Positions 1-6,954 of a DNA stretch of 12,269 nucleotides are shown here, one piece after another. The first letter of the stretch is position 1. Every line of letters begins with the position of its first letter. The notes beneath the pieces were generated by a model. The model had not been told where the DNA came from and made no database searches. It was given only the letters and a program-made list of their open reading frames with translations. The stretch lies in assembly GCA_007123785.1 (NCBI GenBank), contig SLGL01000232.1, forward strand, positions 1-12,269, written 5' to 3'. Source of the stretch: Balneolaceae bacterium (GTDB taxonomy: Bacteria > Bacteroidota > Rhodothermia > Balneolales > Balneolaceae). The position numbers and the translations under genes were made by a program.

Positions 1-108
1 ACTCATACCGATGAACATCTTGATAAAATTCTGGATGCATTCAGAACGGTAGGGATTAAACACGGTATTATTGATGAGAACGGCCGTTCACTGGTAGACA
101 TCAATTGA
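1..108 (+). CDS. PLP-dependent alpha-oxoamine synthase (serine palmitoyltransferase / KBL type), C-terminal end only
   Basis: The window opens inside a reading frame that gives 35 residues and then TGA at 106-108. The tail starts with THTDEHLDKILDAF and goes on with a VGIKHGII segment. This matches the last helix of the alpha-oxoamine synthase family, in which a PLP enzyme condenses an amino acid with an acyl-CoA: serine palmitoyltransferase, 2-amino-3-ketobutyrate CoA ligase and 8-amino-7-oxononanoate synthase. The catalytic lysine and PLP site lie upstream of the window, so the substrate cannot be read here. The GNAT-type acyltransferase that follows directly makes serine palmitoyltransferase an attractive reading, as the enzyme that makes 3-ketosphinganine, but this is inferred from context. 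The family call is fairly sure from the tail alone; the exact member is not. Confidence 0.6.
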   Translation, partial: THTDEHLDKILDAFRTVGIKHGIIDENGRSLVDIN

Positions 109-115
109 GGCAGTA

Positions 116-1252
116 GTGGAGCCAAAATCAAACAAGAACGAAATTACATTCATCAACTCGGAAAAGGGAAAGAAAGCATTTATTCATTTTCCCTATAGCC
201 ACTACAAGAACGACAAGTACTGGGTAGCACCACTTCTTATAGAACAAAAAAAGCTGCTCGACACCGAAAAAAACCCTTTCTACAACAACGCAGAAATTGC
301 TCTTTTTACTGCAACACATGATGGGTTACCCGCAGGAAGAATTGCAGCGATTATCGATCATCGATATAACGAATATCACAAAACGAAAACCGGCTTTTTC
401 GGTTTTTTTGAATGCATTGACAATCCGTCAACTGCAGAAGGGCTTTTCAGGGCAGCAGAGGAGTGGCTTGCCGATAAAGGAATAGAGGATATCCTGGGAC
501 CTGCAAATCCAGGAATGATGGACGAAATAGGTATTTTAGTGGATGGATTTGATAAATACCCATCAATAATGATGCCTTACCACAAGCAGTTTTACGATAA
601 ACTTCTCATTAGCTGTGGCTATAAAAAAGAGATAGACCTGCTTACTTATCTGGTTACACAGGACAGTGTAGACCGCGACCGTGCAAACCGGGCCATGGAA
701 ATTGTAAAGAAACGTATACCCGGAATAAATGTGCGCAGGATTAATCTGAAAAAAATCCGGGATGAAGTCAGAATTATACGTGAGATTTTTAACAGTGCAT
801 GGAAAAATAACTGGGGTTTTATTCCTCTCACTACCGAAGAGTTCGATGTTTTAGCCAAAGACCTGAAAACCATTGTGGACCCCGATTTTGCACACATTGC
901 AGAAATAGATGGAAAACCGGTTGGATTTTCGGTAGGACTGCCCGATTATAATCAAATTTTTAAAGATATGAACGGGCGGCTGTTTCCGTTTGGCATTTTG
1001 AGAATTCTCTGGAACAGAAAAAAAATCAACAAAATCCGAACGGCCCTGATGGGTGTAATTCCCGAATACCAGGGACGGGGAATCGATGTGTTACTTCACC
1101 GCGAAGCGATTGAAAACGGCCTTATCCGAAATTACTACTCGTCGGAAGTGGGCTGGATTTTGGAGAATAACGTTCAAATGGTTCGCGTAGCAGAAAAAAT
1201 CGGCGGAACAATTGATAAACGTTATCGGATGTACAGCAAAAATATTACCTGA
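116..1252 (+). CDS. GNAT-fold N-acyltransferase, YghO-like (candidate ceramide synthase)
   Basis: A 378-residue protein starting with GTG. A GAGG ribosome binding site at 107-110 overlaps the stop of the upstream gene, with five bases before the GTG, so the two genes are very probably one operon with coupled translation. The N-terminal half carries the conserved block GPANPGMMDEIGILVDGF (residues 128-145), followed by a PYHKQFY segment and a CGYKK segment, typical of the YghO-like acyltransferase family. The C-terminal half holds a GNAT acyl-CoA loop, GVIPEYQGRGID (313-324), then WILENN (347-352) and a final MYSKNIT. No signal peptide or membrane segment is seen, so it should be cytoplasmic. 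Known: a YghO-related protein is the bacterial ceramide synthase of Caulobacter, acylating the long-chain base made by serine palmitoyltransferase. Inferred: the same role here, from its neighbour. The family also occurs in bacteria without sphingolipids, so the substrate remains open. Confidence 0.7.
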   Translation: MEPKSNKNEITFINSEKGKKAFIHFPYSHYKNDKYWVAPLLIEQKKLLDTEKNPFYNNAEIALFTATHDGLPAGRIAAIIDHRYNEYHKTKTGFFGFFECIDNPSTAEGLFRAAEEWLADKGIEDILGPANPGMMDEIGILVDGFDKYPSIMMPYHKQFYDKLLISCGYKKEIDLLTYLVTQDSVDRDRANRAMEIVKKRIPGINVRRINLKKIRDEVRIIREIFNSAWKNNWGFIPLTTEEFDVLAKDLKTIVDPDFAHIAEIDGKPVGFSVGLPDYNQIFKDMNGRLFPFGILRILWNRKKINKIRTALMGVIPEYQGRGIDVLLHREAIENGLIRNYYSSEVGWILENNVQMVRVAEKIGGTIDKRYRMYSKNIT

Positions 1253-1780
1253 AACTACTCCTCGTTTTTTCAATTTTTGCCTTAAAAATCCTACCTTATA
1301 TATTAAGTTCAGAGGATATTCAGGCAATTGTGTTTCTAACCACCTGACAAATGCTTGCCAGTTATTGTAACTGCTCGTAAAGTTAATCCTGGAAGTGCTT
1401 CCAAGCGGTTGGTTCAAAGTATTTGTATACTTGAAATGCATTAATTACCAAGAATTTTGGTTGATGCAATCCCGACAGCGGCCGGGAGATAATGGTGGTA
1501 AAAACATGCATTAGACCGGATATCTAACCAAGAGATATTTGAGACAACGCATCCGCCTCAGGCTGAAAATTTCACTCCGTGCCTGTCCTGTAACTATAGG
1601 TCGGGAGGAATCGCTAAGGCCCGGAGCACAGTTAGTAATATTCTGATGAATAAATTTTTAATCTTTGTTTGATGTATCTTGCTGATGGACTTAGCTAAAA
1701 AAACCAGTTAACAATTATTTGTGAATAAAACTGGATGAAAAAAGTTTATTAAAAGAGTCATCATTAACCAACACATAATT
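1253..1780. other. Gene-free gap of 528 bases with an unexplained GC-richer, hairpin-containing block
   Basis: No convincing gene is present on either strand. The flanks (about 1253-1440 and 1640-1780) are AT-rich. The middle, about 1441-1640, is richer in GC and has several short self-complementary stretches: ACCAA/TTGGT (1447-1461), CCCG/CGGG around 1471-1486, a stronger stem at 1518-1540, and CCTGT/ATAGG with a four-base loop near 1587-1600. I compared it by eye with SRP RNA, RNase P RNA, tmRNA, 6S RNA and the common riboswitches and found no match. It could be a small RNA, a long fumC leader, or a worn repeat. The last 30 bases before the fumC ATG show no Shine-Dalgarno sequence. Confidence 0.4.
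1518..1540 (+). other. Stem-loop in the fumC upstream region
   Basis: The arms GGATATCT (1518-1525) and AGATATTT (1533-1540) pair over eight positions, six Watson-Crick and two G-U at the base, around a seven-base loop AACCAAG. No T-run follows, so it is not an intrinsic terminator. Its role is unknown; it sits inside the GC-richer block between the acyltransferase gene and fumC. Confidence 0.35.
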
Positions 1781-3172
1781 ATGTCAGATTTTCGTATTGA
1801 AAAAGATTCCATGGGCGAAATAAAAGTACCTGCAAATGCATACTACGGCGCTCAGACACAACGTGCATTTGAAAATTTTCAGATCAGCGGAATCCGGTTC
1901 AGCCGTGAATTCATTGCAGCGGTCGGACAGATAAAAAAAGCTGCAGCCAAAGTGAATGCCGACCTTGGACTGCTCGATCGCTCTGTAGCCGATGCCATCC
2001 AAAAAGCTTCAACAGAAGTAATTAAAGGGAAGTTTGATTCCGATTTTGTGCTGGATATTTTTCAAACTGGTTCGGGTACATCTACCAATATGAACGCGAA
2101 TGAAGTGATCGCAAAACGTGCCAATGAGCTAAAGGAAAGAACGGAAATTGTGATCCATCCCAACGATCATGTAAATTTCGGGCAAAGTTCCAATGATGTA
2201 ATTCCAACCGCAATTCGTATTTCTGCTGTACTGGCCGTAAAAGAAAATTTAATTCCCGCCCTGGTGCATCTGCATAAAACCATTCTCGAAAAAGGTGAAG
2301 AGTTGAAAGATGTGGTAAAAACAGGCCGCACCCATCTGATGGATGCTATGCCTGTCACAGTTCAGCAGGAGTTCAGTGGTTATGCCCGGCAGATTGAGCT
2401 GGCCATTGAGAGGGTTGAATCGGCCATGATACGAATGAATGAGTTGCCTCAGGGCGGAACCGCTGTTGGAACGGGAATCAACACACACAAGGAATTTGGT
2501 GTAAGGTTTGCAAAAGAAGTTGCTTCAGGAACAGGTGTGGATTTTATAGAAGCCACCAATCATTTTGAAGCGCAGGCAACAATCGATGCTCCGGTTGAAC
2601 TTTCCGGGCAACTCAAAACCCTTGCGATTGGCCTGATGAAAATCGGAAATGATTTCCGGTGGATGAATTCAGGTCCAAATAGCGGCCTTGGTGAAGTACA
2701 GCTGAAAGCACTGCAGCCGGGATCATCGATCATGCCGGGGAAAGTGAACCCTGTGATTGAAGAATCCCTAACCATGGCTTGTGCACAGGTCATCGGCAAT
2801 GATGCAGCCATTACGATTGCAGGACAGTCGGGTAATTTTGAACTGAATGTGATGTTGCCGGTCACAGCACACAACCTGCTACAGTCTATTGCAATTCTGG
2901 CAAACTCTGCACGCAATTTTGCCGATCTGTCGGTAAGCGGACTCACAGCACGGAAAGAGGTGATCGACCAAATGGTGGGAAAAAATCCGATTCTCGTGAC
3001 AGCACTTAATCCGCTGATCGGTTATGACCTTGCCGCTCAAATTGCAAAAAAAGCATTTGCTGAAGACCGGGCCGTTTTTGAAGTAGCTAAAGAGATGACT
3101 GATCTTTCGGAAGAAGAACTGGAAAGTGCACTCAATCCGATGAACATGACAAAAGGTGGTTTTAGTGAATAA
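1781..3172 (+). CDS. fumC: Class II fumarate hydratase
   Basis: This enzyme interconverts fumarate and L-malate in the TCA cycle; it is an oxygen-stable, iron-free homotetramer in the cytoplasm. At 463 residues it has the usual length for class II fumarases. Visible motifs in order: TGSGTSTNMNANEV (96-109), the HPND loop (126-129) that forms the second anion site, QSSNDV (135-140), GRTHLMDA with the active-site His185 (182-189), and the superfamily signature GSSIMPGKVNP (314-324) whose serine is the catalytic base. The C-terminal NPMNMTKGG (452-460) is also typical of fumarases rather than aspartase or argininosuccinate lyase. The ATG at 1781 begins MSDFRIEKDSMGEI, the normal N-terminus, although no clear Shine-Dalgarno sequence precedes it. 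It stands alone behind a 528-base gap and may have its own promoter. The identification is very secure. Confidence 0.97.
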   Translation: MSDFRIEKDSMGEIKVPANAYYGAQTQRAFENFQISGIRFSREFIAAVGQIKKAAAKVNADLGLLDRSVADAIQKASTEVIKGKFDSDFVLDIFQTGSGTSTNMNANEVIAKRANELKERTEIVIHPNDHVNFGQSSNDVIPTAIRISAVLAVKENLIPALVHLHKTILEKGEELKDVVKTGRTHLMDAMPVTVQQEFSGYARQIELAIERVESAMIRMNELPQGGTAVGTGINTHKEFGVRFAKEVASGTGVDFIEATNHFEAQATIDAPVELSGQLKTLAIGLMKIGNDFRWMNSGPNSGLGEVQLKALQPGSSIMPGKVNPVIEESLTMACAQVIGNDAAITIAGQSGNFELNVMLPVTAHNLLQSIAILANSARNFADLSVSGLTARKEVIDQMVGKNPILVTALNPLIGYDLAAQIAKKAFAEDRAVFEVAKEMTDLSEEELESALNPMNMTKGGFSE

Positions 3173-3343
3173 AAAATCCGGTGAAAGACAATATATTGAA
3201 AAGTATTAGTTTACAATTAAATGATACAGTAGGTAGATGGGATTTTACGCGTCCCAGATTTTGTAAATAGGCCTTAACCTCTTATTATTCTGAGTGCTCA
3301 TTGGGCACATAAACGTTCAATTATGTACTGAAATGTAAGAATC
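3173..3343. other. Spacer between fumC and the E1 gene with two small hairpins
   Basis: This 171-base gap has two short perfect inverted repeats. One is TGGGA (3238-3242) with TCCCA (3252-3256); the other is GTGCT (3294-3298) with GGCAC (3304-3308), whose last pair is G-U, around a five-base loop. Neither is followed by a strong T-run, so termination after fumC is possible but not shown. The spacing suggests the E1 gene is transcribed separately, but I could not fix a promoter. Confidence 0.3.
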
Positions 3344-5755
3344 ATGACAGCGAACGAAGTGACACAACTAACGTATTCAAAGCAACAAACACGGGAAATC
3401 CTGAATGATTACAGGATTGCCAGGATTAGTCGTGAGATTTCACTTCGGGGAAGAAAAGAGGTGCTTACCGGAAAAGCTAAGTTCGGAATTTTCGGAGACG
3501 GAAAAGAGATCCCCCAGTTGGTGATGGCAAAATTTTTTCAAAAAGGGGATTTCAGATCCGGATATTATCGAGATCAGACTTTTATGCTGGCAATTGATGA
3601 GCTGACAATTCGTGAATTTTTTGCTCAGGTCTATGCCAATACCGATATTAAGATGGAACCTAATTCTGGCGGCCGTCAGATGAATGCCCACTTTGCCAGT
3701 CGCCTGGTAAAAGAAGACGGGACCTGGTACAACCAGGTTGAAAAGAAAAATACATCAGCTGACCTGTCTCCCACGGCCGGGCAGATGCCCCGGCTTTTGG
3801 GCCTTGCACAGGCATCCAAAATTTATCGTCACAGCAGTGAGCTAAAAGATTTTAAAAATTTTTCCAATAACGGTAATGAGATTGCCTGGGGAACCATTGG
3901 AGATGCCAGTACATCTGAAGGGCACTTTTGGGAAACTATCAATGCAGCCGGAGTACTTCAAGTCCCGATGGTGATATCCGTGTGGGATGACGGATATGGA
4001 ATATCTGTTTCTAAAAAGTATCAGACAACTAAAGAGAGTATTTCGAAAGTGCTGAGAGGGTTCAAACGAACTCAGAAAGAGCCGGGTTTTGAAATTTTTA
4101 CAGTGAAAGCCTGGAATTACGATGAGTTAATTTCAGTCTATAATGAAGCAGCTACTATTGCAAGAGAGGAGCATGTGCCGGTATTGATACATGTGGAGGA
4201 TGTAACCCAGCCATTGGGACATTCTACATCGGGATCACACGAACGGTACAAAAATGATGAGCGTCTGGAATGGGAAATCGAAAACTGTTGTATCACTCAG
4301 TTCAGAGAGTGGATAATAAACGAAGGTATTGCAGAAGAATCCGAACTGGATGAAATGGATAAAGAGGCAAAAGAAGAGGTGAGCCGAGAGCATAAAGCTG
4401 CCTGGAAGGAATTCCAGGAGCCGATTTTGCGTGAAAAAGATGAAATCGTGGCCCTTCTTGAGCATGTCATTGAATATCATTCCGAACTGGATGGATTACA
4501 AAAAATCCTGACATCTCTATCACGGAAAAATAAACCGATTCGTCGGGATGTAATCTCAGCCGCACGCCGCGCTGCTATGCTTTTAAGAGGAAAGGAATCA
4601 GATGCGAGGAGCAATCTGATCGACTGGATTGAAGACCATAAAAAACTGAATAAAGATCGTTACAATTCCCACCTCTACAGTGAAACGCCTTTTTCACCAC
4701 TGAATATTGAGGAAACTGAACCGGTATATGACGGTAGTTCAAAAAATGTTGATGGCCGTGTTGTTCTCAGAAACAATTTCGATGCACTTTTTACTAAATA
4801 TCCGAACGCACTGGTTTTTGGAGAAGATGTGGGGAAACTGGGTGATGTAAATCTTGGCCTGGAAGGTATGCAGGAAAAGTATGGTGAGCTCAGGGTGAGT
4901 GATACCGGCATCCGCGAAGCCACTATTTTGGGACAAGGGATCGGCCTTTCGTTGAGAGGGTTACGCCCGATTGTCGAAATTCAATATTTGGATTATCTGC
5001 TATACTGTTTTCAGTTGCTTAGTGACGATGTGGCCTCCTTGCGCTACCGAACAAAAGGCGGCCAGGCTTACCCGCTGATTGTACGTACAAGGGGACATCG
5101 TCTGGAGGGAATTTGGCATGCTGGTTCACCGATGGGTATGATTATCAATGGGATAAGAGGGGTGCACGTATGTGTGCCGCGAAATCTGACCGATGCCGCA
5201 GGATTTTACAATACACTGATCAAGGGTGATGATCCCGCACTGGTGATTGAGCCGCTAAACGCATACCGGTTGAAGGAGAGGCTTCCGGTGAATTTGGGTG
5301 AATTTACACTGCCACTGGGAATACCAAAAATTTTACGAGAAGGAAGTGATATTACACTGGTTTCTTATGGGGCGACTTGCAACCTTGTGGAGTCGGTTCT
5401 ATCCGATCTGGATGAGCTGGGAATCTCTGCTGAACTGATTGATGTTCGAACTCTGCTCCCCTTCGACCGTAACAAAATGATTTTACAATCTCTCAAAAAA
5501 ACAAACCGTATTCTGTTTATTGATGAGGATGTTCCAGGGGGTGCTACTGCATTTATGATGCAACAGGTAATTGATGAACAGGGTGGATATTACCATCTGG
5601 ACAGTGAAGCAAGATGCCTGAGTGCCAAAGCTCATCGTCCTTCATTCGCCTCCGATGGCGATTACTTCTCGAAACCCAGTCGTGATGACGTGATCGAAAG
5701 TGTGTATACCATCATGCATGAAGTCAATCCTGCGAAATATCCCGCTATCAATTAA
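3344..5755 (+). CDS. Thiamine-diphosphate 2-oxoacid dehydrogenase E1, alpha and beta subunits fused in one chain
   Basis: An 803-residue E1 component, which decarboxylates a 2-oxoacid and passes the acyl group to the lipoyl domain of E2. The alpha part is about residues 15-385: the ThDP/Mg motif GDASTSEG (186-193) ends in WDDGYG (214-219), where most E1 alpha chains have an NN pair, and a GHSTSGSHERYK loop (292-303) matches the regulatory loop of branched-chain E1 alpha. A charged linker (about 385-465) leads to the beta part: FGEDVG (492-497) with the ThDP-activating glutamate, the SDTGIREATILG segment (519-530), the active-site region GIWHAGSP with His592, and a transketolase C-terminal domain (about 660-790). 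Two-chain E1 enzymes normally use separate genes. The branched-chain (2-oxoisovalerate) type fits best, but pyruvate is not excluded. No E2 or E3 gene is adjacent. The ATG at 3344 lacks a strong ribosome binding site. Confidence 0.85.
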   Translation: MTANEVTQLTYSKQQTREILNDYRIARISREISLRGRKEVLTGKAKFGIFGDGKEIPQLVMAKFFQKGDFRSGYYRDQTFMLAIDELTIREFFAQVYANTDIKMEPNSGGRQMNAHFASRLVKEDGTWYNQVEKKNTSADLSPTAGQMPRLLGLAQASKIYRHSSELKDFKNFSNNGNEIAWGTIGDASTSEGHFWETINAAGVLQVPMVISVWDDGYGISVSKKYQTTKESISKVLRGFKRTQKEPGFEIFTVKAWNYDELISVYNEAATIAREEHVPVLIHVEDVTQPLGHSTSGSHERYKNDERLEWEIENCCITQFREWIINEGIAEESELDEMDKEAKEEVSREHKAAWKEFQEPILREKDEIVALLEHVIEYHSELDGLQKILTSLSRKNKPIRRDVISAARRAAMLLRGKESDARSNLIDWIEDHKKLNKDRYNSHLYSETPFSPLNIEETEPVYDGSSKNVDGRVVLRNNFDALFTKYPNALVFGEDVGKLGDVNLGLEGMQEKYGELRVSDTGIREATILGQGIGLSLRGLRPIVEIQYLDYLLYCFQLLSDDVASLRYRTKGGQAYPLIVRTRGHRLEGIWHAGSPMGMIINGIRGVHVCVPRNLTDAAGFYNTLIKGDDPALVIEPLNAYRLKERLPVNLGEFTLPLGIPKILREGSDITLVSYGATCNLVESVLSDLDELGISAELIDVRTLLPFDRNKMILQSLKKTNRILFIDEDVPGGATAFMMQQVIDEQGGYYHLDSEARCLSAKAHRPSFASDGDYFSKPSRDDVIESVYTIMHEVNPAKYPAIN

Positions 5756-5758
5756 GGC

Positions 5759-5789
5759 AGGTCGGGTATCATACGGGAGAGCCTGACCT
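5759..5789 (+). terminator. Possible terminator after the E1 gene
   Basis: AGGTCGGG (5759-5766) pairs with CCTGACCT (5782-5789) over eight positions, with one G-U pair and a 15-base loop, starting four bases after the E1 stop. The T-run (5805-5811) comes about 15 bases later instead of directly after the stem, so this is a weak candidate. It lies between converging genes. Confidence 0.35.
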
Positions 5790-5882
5790 TTCATAATGAG
5801 GAGGTTTTTTTACCATAAATACTTTTCAGCCACAAAATAGATTTCTTTAAAAAAATATATGCATTCACTCAGGTTTTAATAG

Positions 5883-6536
5883 TCAAAACGAGTAATACAT
5901 CACCGCCATAAAATGAGTGGAAGTTCCTGTCAGGACAAACAAATGCCATACGAAATGTGTGTAGGTCCGGCGCGGAAGAAGGTAAAAGATAACTCCCAGT
6001 GTATACGCAGCACCGCCCACCGCCAGCCAAAGAAGTCCGGCAAGCTCCATGTTTTCAATTAAGGGTTTAATACCTATAAAAATCATCCATCCCATCAACA
6101 GATAAAAGGCCACATAAATTTTCATGTTTGATTTGCCCAGCCAAAGTCTGAGTATAATACCGATAATTGCCACAAACCATATCAGTGCAAGCATAAACCA
6201 ACCGAAGGGCCCATGTAATATCCCAACAGTAAACGGTGTATAGGTACCGGCGATCAGGATAAAAATTGCTACATGATCAAAAACCTGAAAAAGGTTTTTT
6301 GCTTTTTTATTCTGTAAAAGATGAAACAATGTGGATGAAAGATAGAGCAAAAATGCTGAGGCAATAAAAACGCTGGCCCCAGCAACGGAAAGTGGCTCTC
6401 CATGATGAACAGCGTAGTAAATCAGATAAGGAGCGGCCACAATAGCCACCAATGCACCCACTCCGTGACTGATCGCGTTGGCGATCTCCTCTTTTCGGGT
6501 CTGTTCTGAATGTTTTTTTTTCTGAAAAATCCACAT
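5883..6536 (-). CDS. Hemolysin III family / PAQR-like seven-helix membrane protein
   Basis: A 217-residue polytopic inner-membrane protein of the HlyIII/YqfA group, which is related to the PAQR (adiponectin and progestin receptor) superfamily. About seven hydrophobic helices are visible. The metal-site residues of the superfamily are present, numbered from the chosen start: SSTLFH (67-72) with Ser68 and His72, the Asp of DHVAIF (Asp87), and HFVWH (194-198) with two histidines near the C-terminus. A cytoplasmic N-terminus KKKHSEQTRKEE precedes ANAISHGVG, as is usual. The frame stays open to an earlier ATG at 6584 (16 more residues), but the added MIRHFQYNRSELRLYT is not family-like; the family is usually 210-220 residues, so I chose the ATG at 6536. 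Neither start has a Shine-Dalgarno sequence. True function in bacteria is poorly known; despite the name, haemolysis should not be assumed. Confidence 0.85.
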   Translation of the reverse strand: MWIFQKKKHSEQTRKEEIANAISHGVGALVAIVAAPYLIYYAVHHGEPLSVAGASVFIASAFLLYLSSTLFHLLQNKKAKNLFQVFDHVAIFILIAGTYTPFTVGILHGPFGWFMLALIWFVAIIGIILRLWLGKSNMKIYVAFYLLMGWMIFIGIKPLIENMELAGLLWLAVGGAAYTLGVIFYLLPRRTYTHFVWHLFVLTGTSTHFMAVMYYSF

Positions 6537-6584
6537 GGTATATAAACGTAACTCTGATCGGTTATATTGAAAGTGCCTTATCAT

Positions 6585-6954
6585 CAGTAAAAGTGTAGAA
6601 GTGTCATCTGATGAGTTGATCCGGGATCATCCCAATTGGCTTAGTTTAAAAAAATTGTCCGATGAATGACCTGCTCGTCGTTTAATTTTTGACATGAGAT
6701 TAGTCCTGGACGGCCTATTTACTGCACATTCATATTATCGAATTTACTGAATTTTAAACTTCACCTTTTTGACCAATATTTTAATTACAAGCTTCGTGAA
6801 TAAAGGAACCTTATGTGGCAACTATTAGCCAGGTTTTATCACAGATAACCCAGTGAAGAGGCATACTTTTGAGCTGCTGGAAATTTTTTAGAAGAAAGCG
6901 GAAAACTTACAAAGTTACCTTGAACTCAAATAGATTGTGAGTATATACGCTAAA
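6585..6954. other. Gene-free stretch with short palindromes and a possible gene remnant
   Basis: This gap lies between the HlyIII gene and the end of the C11-like lipoprotein gene. Near the HlyIII side are three small palindromes: TCATC/GATGA (6604-6614), TGATCC/GGATCA (6617-6629) and, overlapping it, GGGAT/ATCCC (6623-6633). They could be an operator for the HlyIII gene but are short enough to be chance. The far end (6813-6954) holds a coding-like stretch broken by stops, listed separately. The middle is AT-rich with nothing I can name. Confidence 0.35.
6813..6954 (+). pseudogene. Possible decayed small-protein gene, plus strand
   Basis: An AAAGGA ribosome binding site (6802-6807) sits five bases before an ATG at 6813 that begins MWQLLARF. 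After one frame change the text runs on as ITDNPVKRHTFELLEIF, stop, KKAENLQSYLELK, stop, IVSIYAKLR, up to the end of the converging lipoprotein gene. The amphipathic, charged composition reads like protein, but one frameshift and two stops are needed within about 47 codons. I do not recognise the family; the YLELK...AKLR part faintly recalls small membrane-associated proteins of the phage holin 3_6 type. The convergent gene appears to occupy whatever C-terminus once existed. It may also be chance. Confidence 0.25.

Noticed and set aside
1091..1441. Minus-strand frame of 116 codons, half of it antisense to the acyltransferase gene
   Set aside because: It overlaps a well-supported gene by about 160 bases, has no recognisable motif, and its unique part is only about 63 codons of unremarkable composition.
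1580..1630. Resemblance to the SRP RNA apical loop (AGGTC, GGAGGAA, AAGGC)
   Set aside because: The essential GGTCAGG and GGAAGCAG loop sequences are absent and the flanks do not form the long SRP helix.
6604..6633. Cluster of short palindromes upstream of the hemolysin III gene as an operator
   Set aside because: Arms of five to six bases are expected several times by chance in 12 kb, and nothing else supports regulation there.
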